This document shows positions 17,879-25,086 of a stretch of 64,000 bases of DNA, one piece after another (position 1 is the first letter of the stretch; each line of letters opens with the position of its first letter). Made by a program: the position numbers and the translations under genes. This stretch comes from Dysosmobacter acutus (lineage in GTDB: Bacteria; Bacillota; Clostridia; Oscillospirales; Oscillospiraceae). The DNA lies in contig NZ_JAHLQN010000001.1 of NCBI RefSeq assembly GCF_018919205.1, positions 2,480,001-2,544,000 on the forward strand, read 5' to 3'. Under the pieces are notes generated by a model that was given only the letters and a program-made list of their open reading frames with translations, was not told the DNA's origin and ran no database searches.

Positions 17879-18076
17879 ATGTCCAGTAAGAACAACAACA
17901 AGCTCAACGTTCCCGAGGCCCGTGCCGCTATGGATAAGTTCAAGATGGAGGCCGCTTCCGAGGTTGGCGTCAACCTGAAGGAAGGCTACAACGGCGACCT
18001 GACCTCCCGTGAGGCCGGCAGCGTGGGCGGCCAGATGGTCAAGAAGATGATCGAGTCCTACGAGAAGTCCCTGTAA
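17879..18076 (+). CDS. Small acid-soluble spore protein, alpha/beta type
   Basis: The ATG at 17879 follows AAAAGGAGA and gives 65 residues. The protein has the SASP landmarks VPEARAAMDKFKMEAASEVG, then LTSREAGSVGGQMVKKMI. The site around EVG in the first block is where GPR protease cuts in related proteins. SASPs coat and protect forespore DNA and are degraded at germination. The gene is monocistronic, with a sigma-G-like promoter and strong hairpins behind it. Confidence 0.95.
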   Translation: MSSKNNNKLNVPEARAAMDKFKMEAASEVGVNLKEGYNGDLTSREAGSVGGQMVKKMIESYEKSL

Positions 18077-18098
18077 ACAGGTCTCTCAACCCAGGAAA

Positions 18099-18130
18099 GG
18101 GAGACCTGCGCGGCATGGCGCGGGTCTCCC
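18099..18130 (+). terminator. Hairpin after the SASP gene
   Basis: Arms of 13 bp (18099-18111 and 18118-18130) contain one G-T pair around GGCATG. An alternative stem uses CAGGTCTC at 18079-18086. There is no T run, so termination strength is uncertain. Confidence 0.5.
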
Positions 18131-18154
18131 GCTTCACCTGAAGCAGGCGAAGTA

Positions 18155-18190
18155 AAAAAGAGGACGCGGCATATCAGCTGATATGCCGCG
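18155..18190 (-). terminator. Terminator of gdhA
   Basis: A perfect 26-bp palindrome (18165-18190) is followed on the minus strand by TCCTCTTTTTT. Confidence 0.8.
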
Positions 18191-18211
18191 CCCTTCCTTT
18201 GCAGTTTTTCC

Positions 18212-19564
18212 TTAGAAAATGCCCTGAGCCATCATAGCGTCGGCAACCTTCTGGAAGCCCACGATGTTGGCGCCGGCAACCAGGTCGTAACCCAGGCCAT
18301 AGCGCTCGGCGACCTCGACGGAGGAGTGATAGATGTTCTTCATGATGCCCTTGAGCTTCTCGTCCACTTCCTCGGCAGTCCAGTACAGGCGCTCAGCGTT
18401 CTGAGCCATCTCCAGCTCAGACACGGACACACCGCCGGCATTGACAGCCTTGGAGGGCGCGACCACCATGTGCTTCTGCTCCTTCAGGAACTCCAGAGCC
18501 TCGTTGGTGGTGGGCATGTTGGCCACTTCGATGTAGTACTTCACGCCGGACTCAGCGATCTTCTTGGCCCAGTCAAGGTTGACATCGTTCTGGGTGGCGG
18601 CGGGCATGTAGATGTCCACGTCCTTGATGCCCCAGCACTTGGTGGCGGGCACGAACTCGCAGCCGAACTTCTCGGCGTAGGGCTGGCAGTGCATGGGATC
18701 CTTGGCACGCATCTCAAGGATGTAGTTCAGCTTCTCCTCGGTGGTGACGCCATCGGGATCGTGGATGTAGCCGTCGGGACCGGCGAAATAGGTGACCTTG
18801 GCGCCCAGTTCAGCGGCCTTCTTCATGATGCCCCAGCCCACGTTGCCGTAGCCGGACATGGCAATGCGCTTGCCCTTGATGTCCTCACCGTCATGCTTAA
18901 GGGCCTCGACCAGATAATAGACGGCGCCGAAACCAGTGGCCTCGGGACGCAGGATGGAACCGCCGGTGCACACAGCCTTGCCGGAGAGAGCTCCGAACTC
19001 GGAAGCGCCCACCAGACGGCGGTACTGGCCGTACATGTAGCCGATCTCACGGCCGCCGCAGCCCAGATCGCCGGCGGGGCAGTCGATGTCCTGGCCGATG
19101 TGGCGATACAGCTCGCTGATGAAGGCCTGGCAGAACCGCATGACCTCGGCGTCGCTCTTGCCGCGGGGATCAAAGTCAGAGCCGCCCTTGGCGCCGCCGA
19201 TGGGCAGACCGGTCATGGCATCCTTGAAGACCTGCTCAAAGCCAAGGAACTTGATGATGGACAGGTTGACGGAGGGATCAAAGCGGATACCGCCCTTGTA
19301 GGGGCCCAGGGCGCCGTTGTACTGCACGCGATAGCCGCGGTTGACATGCCAAACGTGGTTGTCGTCTTCCCAGGTCACACGGAACTCAATGGTGCGCTCG
19401 GGCTCCACGATGCGCTCCAGCAGCGCGGCCTTCTCATACTCGGGATGGGCTTCGATCACAGGCTCCAGAGAGGACAGAACCTCTTCCACAGTCTGCAGAA
19501 ACTCGGGCTCGTTGGCGTTTTTGGTCTTTACGTCTTCGAGAACTCTGCTCAGATAAGCATTCAT
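18212..19564 (-). CDS. gdhA: Hexameric glutamate dehydrogenase
   Basis: The 450-residue protein is full length for the bacterial hexameric GDH family. It has the substrate lysines in GYRVQYNGALGPYKGGIRF and PIGGAKGGSDFDPRG, catalytic Asp in DIDCPAGDLGCGGREIGYM, and a nucleotide-binding loop GYGNVGWG. The reaction links 2-oxoglutarate plus ammonia with glutamate; NAD or NADP use cannot be settled by eye. Codon choice is strongly biased, as in highly expressed genes. It has a good AGGAGG site and its own promoter, so it is probably a major ammonia-assimilation or amino-acid fermentation enzyme. Confidence 0.93.
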   Translation of the reverse strand: MNAYLSRVLEDVKTKNANEPEFLQTVEEVLSSLEPVIEAHPEYEKAALLERIVEPERTIEFRVTWEDDNHVWHVNRGYRVQYNGALGPYKGGIRFDPSVNLSIIKFLGFEQVFKDAMTGLPIGGAKGGSDFDPRGKSDAEVMRFCQAFISELYRHIGQDIDCPAGDLGCGGREIGYMYGQYRRLVGASEFGALSGKAVCTGGSILRPEATGFGAVYYLVEALKHDGEDIKGKRIAMSGYGNVGWGIMKKAAELGAKVTYFAGPDGYIHDPDGVTTEEKLNYILEMRAKDPMHCQPYAEKFGCEFVPATKCWGIKDVDIYMPAATQNDVNLDWAKKIAESGVKYYIEVANMPTTNEALEFLKEQKHMVVAPSKAVNAGGVSVSELEMAQNAERLYWTAEEVDEKLKGIMKNIYHSSVEVAERYGLGYDLVAGANIVGFQKVADAMMAQGIF

Positions 19565-19633
19565 AACAAACAGCCTCCTAATTTTTTTCCGTTCTTAGGC
19601 ATTATGACGGAATTACTTTCCATCACTGTCGTC

Positions 19634-19662
19634 ATTTTAACACTGAAAGGTGAGAGAAACAA
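19634..19662 (-). promoter_or_regulatory. Sigma-A promoter of gdhA
   Basis: On the minus strand TTGTTT (19657-19662) and TAAAAT (19634-19639) are 17 bp apart, about 70 bp before the ATG. Confidence 0.7.
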
Positions 19663-19863
19663 GTGCTTTTTCTCATGAATTGAACGAAAACAACCTGTTT
19701 TTTTCGAAAATATTTCCTCTTCTTTTTGTGCAAGTTGTCCATTTCACACCTTGATATTTGACATGCAAAAGCCTCATACCATGCATATTTTGGTGAATTT
19801 TATCTTGCATTTGCAGGAATTATTGCGATTTTTGTTTCTTTTTTGACAAATATCCCTGCTTTG

Positions 19864-19891
19864 TTGACTTTTCCGCCAGACCCTGTATAAT
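19864..19891 (+). promoter_or_regulatory. Sigma-A promoter of the PRTase gene
   Basis: TTGACT (19864-19869) and a perfect TATAAT (19886-19891) are 16 bp apart, with the ATG about 65 bp downstream. Confidence 0.75.
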
Positions 19892-19955
19892 GTTCCCTGG
19901 TCTTAAATTGATATCGCCGGTAGAACGCGGCAAATGTGTGAGGGAGGATTTTATC

Positions 19956-20519
19956 ATGCAGTATTATCCCATGCATATAGCGGGCCTGGACCGCAAGCTG
20001 CCCATCTGTAAAATTACGGATGAGCTGTACATAGGCGCCTTTATTGTTTTCGGCGACGCGGAGCTGACGGTGGCCTGCGCCAGAGAGCTTTTAAAGCTTG
20101 CGGAGGAAGGGAGCTATGACTATATGCTCACCGCCGAGGCCAAGAGCATCCCCCTGATCCATGAGATGGCCCGCCAGTCCGGCGCCCAAAAATATTTCAT
20201 TGCCCGCAAAGGCCCCAAAGCCTATATGCCCGATCCCATCCATGTGGAGGACCACTCCATCACCACCTCCGGTACCCAGAAGCTGTTCTTAGGCCGGGAC
20301 GATGCGGAGCTGATCCGGGGCAAGCGGATTCTGCTGGTGGATGACGTGATCTCCACCGGCGGCTCTCTCCATGCCATGGAGGCGCTGGTGGAGCTCTCCG
20401 GCGGCACGGTCGCCGGCCGTATTGCCGTTTTGGCGGAGGGCGACGCCCAGAACCGCAGCGACATCAGATTTCTGGCGCCGCTGCCGGTATTCAACGCCGA
20501 CGGCACCGTCAAAGCCTGA
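19956..20519 (+). CDS. Purine-type phosphoribosyltransferase (adenine PRTase-like)
   Basis: The ATG at 19956 follows GGGAGGA and gives 187 residues. The PRPP-binding loop is ILLVDDVISTGGSLHAME, typical of type I phosphoribosyltransferases. The overall pattern (YDYMLTAEAKSIPLIHEMAR and ARKGPKAYM) is close to adenine or xanthine PRTases. It would join a base to PRPP to make a nucleotide. Adenine deaminase lies about 1.5 kb downstream, which supports purine salvage, but the exact base is not shown. Confidence 0.82.
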   Translation: MQYYPMHIAGLDRKLPICKITDELYIGAFIVFGDAELTVACARELLKLAEEGSYDYMLTAEAKSIPLIHEMARQSGAQKYFIARKGPKAYMPDPIHVEDHSITTSGTQKLFLGRDDAELIRGKRILLVDDVISTGGSLHAMEALVELSGGTVAGRIAVLAEGDAQNRSDIRFLAPLPVFNADGTVKA

Positions 20520-20550
20520 TCCGGGGGATTTTGCAGCGTAGCGTAAATCA

Positions 20551-20587
20551 AAAAGAGGGCCTGTGCTTCACGCACGGGCCCTCTTTT
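20551..20587. terminator. Bidirectional terminator
   Basis: A long stem starts AAAAGAGGGCC and ends GGCCCTCTTTT with one wobble pair. It lies between the convergent PRTase and rubredoxin genes. Confidence 0.88.
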
Positions 20588-20589
20588 CA

Positions 20590-21216
20590 TCACTTTTCTA
20601 TTTTTACAAATTTCTCCGCAGGCGCGTGGCAGATGGGACAGACAAAATCCGCCGGCAGGCTCTCGCCTTCGTATACGTAGCCGCAGACGGTGCAGCGGTA
20701 GCCGTTGATCTCCACCGTGCGGTAGACCGTGGCGGAGGGCGGTGTGGGTTTTCCCCCGTTGTTGTAGTCGTCCAGGGTCATCACCTTGCCGCCTTCAAGG
20801 AGCTCCGCCTCCGTGACTTCGCCCACAAACAGCACGTAATTCCCAATCTCTATCTTTCCCGTGACACGGCAGCTGACCCGGGAGACCATGTGCTCGCTGA
20901 GATAGGGGTTGCCCGCGGCATCAGTCTCCACGGCATAGCCGTCGAACTTGTCGCCCACCCGGCCGGACTTGTAGCCGAAGTGCTCCACTATCTCCGTGGG
21001 GCAGTTTTCAGAGAGCAGCGTCACACAGAAGCTGCCCGCAGCCTCCACCGCCTTGCACGTCTCGTGATCCCGGTTCAGCGTCACAGTGAATTTGGCCGGG
21101 TTGGAAGAGGTCACCTGGGCAAAGGAGCTGACAATGCAGCCCTGGCGCTTGCCCTCCGCAGCGGCGGAGATGAGATAGAGTCCGTAGTTCATCTTTGCAT
21201 ATGCCTTAGGATTCAT
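20590..21216 (-). CDS. Flavin reductase-rubredoxin fusion protein
   Basis: The 208-residue protein joins an FMN-binding flavin-reductase domain (residues 1-160; QGCIVSSFAQVTSSNPAKFTV) to a C-terminal rubredoxin domain. The iron-binding cysteines are in CTVCGYVYEGE and VCPICHAPAEKF. This is the high-molecular-weight rubredoxin layout, which passes electrons from NAD(P)H to flavodiiron proteins in oxygen or NO detoxification by anaerobes. No flavodiiron gene is adjacent. It is cytoplasmic and monocistronic. Confidence 0.9.
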   Translation of the reverse strand: MNPKAYAKMNYGLYLISAAAEGKRQGCIVSSFAQVTSSNPAKFTVTLNRDHETCKAVEAAGSFCVTLLSENCPTEIVEHFGYKSGRVGDKFDGYAVETDAAGNPYLSEHMVSRVSCRVTGKIEIGNYVLFVGEVTEAELLEGGKVMTLDDYNNGGKPTPPSATVYRTVEINGYRCTVCGYVYEGESLPADFVCPICHAPAEKFVKIEK

Positions 21217-21406
21217 AAAATTCGCCTTCCTTTCTTTTTTCCTCTGGTTTTTATCGCATTATACCAATCTTTGCCGGTTTTATCTATGATTATTGCAACA
21301 GTAAAAATTTTCTTCGCACCATATGGACAATATGCCCCGTTTGCGATATACTAACAAATTAAACAAGGGGGCATAAATTGTTTTAATAGTCAAGATAAGT
21401 ACATCT

Positions 21407-21412
21407 TATAAT
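21407..21412 (+). promoter_or_regulatory. Predicted -10 box of ade
   Basis: A perfect TATAAT lies 27 bp before the ade start codon in a very AT-rich leader. The -35 is unclear. Confidence 0.45.
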
Positions 21413-21438
21413 ATTAAATATGTAAAGGAGCTGAGCAT

Positions 21439-23163
21439 ATGCCGGAGAGCTACGCAGGGAAAATCAACCGCAAACTGGTAAAAAAGCAGCGGATCATCGA
21501 CGCGGCGGCAGGCCGGGAGCCGGCGGACCTGGTGCTGAAAAACGCCACCTATGTGAACGTCTTTTCCAACAAGCTGTGCACCGCTGACATCGCCGTCACC
21601 GAGGGGCTGATCGTGGGCATGGGCGACTACTCCGGCAAACGGGAGGTGGATGTCACCGGCAAGATCGTCTGTCCAGGGTTTTTGGACGCCCACATCCACC
21701 TTGAGAGCTCTCTGGTCTCCCCCGGCGAATTCGTCCGGGCGGTGCTTCCCCACGGCACCACCACCGTCATCACCGATCCCCATGAGATTGCCAACGTCAT
21801 GGGGACGGACGGCATTGAGTACATGCTGCAGGCCACGGAGGAGCTGCCGGTGGACGTTCGGTTCATGCTGCCCTCCTGCGTGCCGGCCACGCCGCTGGAT
21901 GAGTCCGGCGCCATTTTGGACTACCGGGCCATCGACTCCTTCTACGACCACCCCAGGGTCCAGGGCCTGGCGGAGATGATGAACTTTGTGGGCGTCATCA
22001 ACGGCGACGAGCAGCCGGTGGAAAAGATTGTGGCCGCCCAGGCCCATCACAAGAAGATCGACGGCCACGCCCCGGACCTTCAGGGCAACGACCTAAACGC
22101 CTATATCGCCGCCGGCGTCTATTCCGACCATGAGTGCCATGACCTGGCCGACGCCATCGCCAAGCTTGAAAGGGGTCAGTTCATCATGATCCGGGAGGGC
22201 ACCGCGGCCCGGAACCTGGAGGCCCTGGTCCCCCTGCTGTGCGACAAGTATTCCGAGCGGTGCATGTTCTGCACCGACGACAAGCACCCAAGCGACCTGT
22301 TGGAAAAGGGCCATATCGACTACATTGTCAAGCGGGCCATCTCCCTTGGCGTGGACCCCATCACCGCCATCAAGGTGGCCTGTCACAACGCAGCCCGGTA
22401 CTTCCTGCTCAACAACCGGGGCGCCATCGCGCCGGGCTACTTGGGAGACTTTGTGATCATCGACAGTTTCAAGGAGTTCCACATTGAACAGGTCTACAAA
22501 AAGGGCGAGCTGATGTTCAGCGACGGGCAGCTGAAGGACTTCCCCATCCCCTCCATCGACCCCTATCTTGAAAAGCGGGCCGCGGACACCTTCCACGTGT
22601 CCCACCTCATCGCGGAGGATTTCGCGGAAAAGCGGCCCAGAGGCATTTTGGGTATGGTGGCGGGTGAGATTACCACGGTGGACGCCGGGTACTCCGACCG
22701 CATCGACGTGGAGTACGACATTTTGAAGATCGCCGTGGTGGAACGCCACAGGAACACCCACCATATCGGCATCGGCTATCTCCAGGGCTATGGGCTCAAG
22801 AGGGGCGCGGTGGCCACCAGCGTCTCCCACGACTCCCACAACATCATTGTGGTGGGCACCGACGAACAGCAGATGGCCGACGCGGTGAACCGGATCGTGG
22901 AGATCGGCGGAGGCATCACGGTCATGGACAGCGGAGCCGTCCTGGGCGAGGTGCGCCTGGACATTGCCGGCATCATGAGCAGCGACACGTTGGTGTCTGT
23001 CAACGCATCTTTGGAGGACGCCAAGGAAAAGGCCTTCTCCCTTGGTGTCTCCCACCACATCGACCCCTTCATGACGCTGAGCTTTATGGCTCTGCCAGTC
23101 ATTCCCACCCTGCGCCTGACCACCCGGGGCGTCTTTGACGTGCTGCAGCAAAATTACGTGTAA
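21439..23163 (+). CDS. ade: Adenine deaminase
   Basis: The 574-residue amidohydrolase starts at an ATG after AAAGGAG. Metal ligands are visible in CPGFLDAHIHLESS, and family blocks follow: VLPHGTTTVITDPHEIANVMG, FCTDDKHPSDL and the C-terminal VSHDSHNIIVVGT. Adenine deaminase converts adenine to hypoxanthine and ammonia using metal ions. Its leader shows no purine riboswitch core. With the PRTase gene upstream it forms a purine-salvage neighbourhood, though they are separate transcription units. Confidence 0.95.
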   Translation: MPESYAGKINRKLVKKQRIIDAAAGREPADLVLKNATYVNVFSNKLCTADIAVTEGLIVGMGDYSGKREVDVTGKIVCPGFLDAHIHLESSLVSPGEFVRAVLPHGTTTVITDPHEIANVMGTDGIEYMLQATEELPVDVRFMLPSCVPATPLDESGAILDYRAIDSFYDHPRVQGLAEMMNFVGVINGDEQPVEKIVAAQAHHKKIDGHAPDLQGNDLNAYIAAGVYSDHECHDLADAIAKLERGQFIMIREGTAARNLEALVPLLCDKYSERCMFCTDDKHPSDLLEKGHIDYIVKRAISLGVDPITAIKVACHNAARYFLLNNRGAIAPGYLGDFVIIDSFKEFHIEQVYKKGELMFSDGQLKDFPIPSIDPYLEKRAADTFHVSHLIAEDFAEKRPRGILGMVAGEITTVDAGYSDRIDVEYDILKIAVVERHRNTHHIGIGYLQGYGLKRGAVATSVSHDSHNIIVVGTDEQQMADAVNRIVEIGGGITVMDSGAVLGEVRLDIAGIMSSDTLVSVNASLEDAKEKAFSLGVSHHIDPFMTLSFMALPVIPTLRLTTRGVFDVLQQNYV

Positions 23164-23192
23164 CCCCTCTCCCCCAGGGGAACGGGCAATCC

Positions 23193-23230
23193 AAGAGCGG
23201 ACGGAATTCACATTCCGTCCGCTCTTTTCC
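23193..23230 (+). terminator. Terminator of ade
   Basis: Perfect 15-bp arms beginning AAGAGCGGACGGAAT flank TCAC and are followed by TTCC. Confidence 0.82.
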
Positions 23231-23251
23231 TCTGTTTCCAAGGTTTACAGC

Positions 23252-23281
23252 TTGTTTCCACTCCCTGCCTTCCCGTATAAT
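23252..23281 (+). promoter_or_regulatory. Sigma-A-like promoter of the SleB-like gene
   Basis: TTGTTT and a perfect TATAAT are 18 bp apart, about 95 bp before the start codon. This argues for vegetative rather than purely forespore expression. Confidence 0.6.
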
Positions 23282-23376
23282 GCATTTCCAGAACAGACTG
23301 CTTCTTTCCAGCAGGAAGCACTGTGGCGCCGGCGCTCTCCGCCGGCCACAATTTGTGGAAAGTGAGGAATTTCTCT

Positions 23377-24156
23377 ATGATGCGAACACTCTTGTGCGGC
23401 TTTGCGGCCGCGGCCCTGCTCACCGGCACCGCCAGTGCCATGGAGCGGGTGGACGTCCAGGTGGACGACAGCCGCGTCAGCGGCTACTTCAGTCAGGGAA
23501 CCACCTATGTCTCCCTCCGGGAGGCGCTGGATGCCCTGGGCGGCTGGGAAGTCTCCTGGGACAGCGCCTCCCGCTCCGCTGTCGCCTCCTCCGGCGGCTC
23601 AAGGCTGTCGGCTCCCATTGGCAGCGGCACCGTCACACTCAATGGCAGCCGCTATGTGAGCACGGCCCAGACCTTTCTGACTCAGGGCCGTACATATGTC
23701 CCCGCCCGGCTTCTGGCCGCGGCCTGCGGCACCTCCGTGGCCTGGTCCGGCGACGGCGCCGTGCTGAAGTCCCAGGACTCCTCTCAATACACGGAGGAGG
23801 ACCTCTACTGGCTCAGCCGGATCATCAGTGCCGAGAGCCAGGGCGAGCCTCTGGAGGGCCAGATTGCCGTGGGCAACGTGGTGCTCAACCGGGTGGCCTC
23901 CGACCAGTTCCCCAATACCATACGCGAGGTGGTGTTCGACACCAAAAACGGCGTTCAGTTTGAACCACTCTCCAACGGCACGCTGTACAACGCCCCCACG
24001 GCCCAGTCCGTGGCAGCGGCCAGGCTGGTGCTCAGCGGCAGCTCCACCGCAGGCGGCAGTCTCTACTTCTTCGCCCCCGCCCTTTCACAGGGCACCTGGA
24101 TCCGCCAGAACCGCACCTACCTGAAGACCATCGGCTGCCACCAGTTCTACCTGTAG
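23377..24156 (+). CDS. Secreted stalk-domain cell wall hydrolase (SleB-like)
   Basis: The ATG at 23377 follows AGTGAGGA and starts a 259-residue protein with a signal peptide (MRTLLCGFAAAALLTGTASA). Residues about 25-130 look like a copper-amine-oxidase N-terminal-type stalk domain (TYVSLREALDALGGWEV, RTYVPARLLAAACG). Residues about 145-258 form the hydrolase domain of SleB/CwlJ proteins (LSRIISAESQGEPLEGQIAVGNVVLNRV), with the glutamate in AESQGE as the likely catalytic residue. It should cut peptidoglycan or spore cortex outside the cell. Confidence 0.87.
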   Translation: MMRTLLCGFAAAALLTGTASAMERVDVQVDDSRVSGYFSQGTTYVSLREALDALGGWEVSWDSASRSAVASSGGSRLSAPIGSGTVTLNGSRYVSTAQTFLTQGRTYVPARLLAAACGTSVAWSGDGAVLKSQDSSQYTEEDLYWLSRIISAESQGEPLEGQIAVGNVVLNRVASDQFPNTIREVVFDTKNGVQFEPLSNGTLYNAPTAQSVAAARLVLSGSSTAGGSLYFFAPALSQGTWIRQNRTYLKTIGCHQFYL

Positions 24157-24163
24157 GCTCTCG

Positions 24164-24192
24164 TTGACTTTTTTCCCTCCCGGGGATAAAAT
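24164..24192 (+). promoter_or_regulatory. Sigma-A promoter of the TIGR04255 gene
   Basis: TTGACT (24164-24169) and TAAAAT (24187-24192) are separated by 17 bp, 30 bp before the ATG. Confidence 0.75.
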
Positions 24193-24221
24193 GGAGAAAA
24201 CAAACAAAGGAGCCATGCGCC

Positions 24222-25019
24222 ATGCTGTTTTCTGACCGTGAAAGCTGCCGGTATGCCCGCTCTCCCCTGCGCGAGGTGATCTGTCAGCTTCGTTTTCCCG
24301 CGATCCTCTCCATCGGCAACGTGGAGCCCGCGGATTTTCAGGAGTCCATCCGGGAGGACTTCCCCCTCTATGCCGCCAAGCAGGAGACGCCGGCGCCCAG
24401 AGTGGTGGGCGTCGGGACGCCGGCGCCCAAGTTGGAGACGCCGCCCACGGTGGTCAACTACAACTTTGTCTCCTCGGACAGCCTCTGGAAGATCAACCTG
24501 ACCCGGAGCTTCATCGCCCTGTCCACTCTGCACTATACCTCCTGGCGGGAGTTTGCCTCCAGGTTAGACAAGCCCCTGGCGGAGTTCATCCGCATCTACC
24601 GGCCCGCCTTTTTTGAGCGGATCGGGCTCAGGTACGTGAACATCGTCTCCCGCAGCGCCCTGGGGTTGGAGGGCACGCCCTGGTCCGACCTCTTTGAGCG
24701 CGCCTACCTGAGCGCATTGGATGAATCGGACGTGGCCGAGCAGATGGTCTCCAAGTGCGCGGTGGAGCTGGAGCTGAATCTGGACAGCAGCTGCCGGGCC
24801 AAAATTCATGCAGGCCCCGGCATGGTGAAAAACAACAAACCCGGCGCGCCGGAGGATCGTGAAACCAAATTCATCCTGGACATGGATCTGTCCATGGGCG
24901 GTAAGGTGACGGCCAATCTGGCGGCCGGCGGCCTGGAGACGCTGCACGGCCATGCCACCCGTCTCTTTGAGGGCGCTGTGACCGACACGCTGCGCCAGGC
25001 CATGGGGCCGCTGGACTAA
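24222..25019 (+). CDS. TIGR04255 family protein
   Basis: The 265-residue protein begins with the family pattern YARSPLREVICQLRFP and later has FFERIGLRYVNI and the FEGAVTDTLRQAMG C-terminus. TIGR04255 proteins are widespread, soluble and of unknown function; some occur near defence or mobile genes, but this one stands alone. Residues 55-85 contain a proline-rich insert with two similar APRVVGVGTPAPK-type pieces. An AAAGGA site precedes the ATG. Confidence 0.8.
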   Translation: MLFSDRESCRYARSPLREVICQLRFPAILSIGNVEPADFQESIREDFPLYAAKQETPAPRVVGVGTPAPKLETPPTVVNYNFVSSDSLWKINLTRSFIALSTLHYTSWREFASRLDKPLAEFIRIYRPAFFERIGLRYVNIVSRSALGLEGTPWSDLFERAYLSALDESDVAEQMVSKCAVELELNLDSSCRAKIHAGPGMVKNNKPGAPEDRETKFILDMDLSMGGKVTANLAAGGLETLHGHATRLFEGAVTDTLRQAMGPLD

Positions 25020-25029
25020 CTTCCAACCC

Positions 25030-25075
25030 AAAAAGGGAGGAGCGGATTACATCTGTAATCCGCTCCTCCCTTTTT
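25030..25075. terminator. Bidirectional terminator
   Basis: Perfect arms of about 21 bp begin AAAAAGGGAGGAGCGG and end in TTTTT, with a tiny loop. It lies between convergent genes. Confidence 0.9.
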
Positions 25076-25086
25076 GATTACTTTCA

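Larger units (their letters stand above)
19565..19955. other. AT-rich divergent promoter region of gdhA and the PRTase gene
   Basis: This stretch holds the gdhA promoter (19634-19662) and the PRTase promoter (19864-19891). Between them is about 200 bp of AT-rich DNA, including T runs, in which I see no gene or riboswitch. Confidence 0.6.

Noticed and set aside
18326-19678. 450-codon plus-strand ORF opposite gdhA
   Set aside because: It is an antisense shadow caused by the biased codon use of gdhA; its product is a low-complexity Gly/His/Val/Leu sequence without a recognisable fold.
19860-21438. Purine riboswitch before the PRTase gene or ade
   Set aside because: The TATA-rich leaders lack the conserved purine aptamer loops; the TATAAT strings are promoter -10 boxes.
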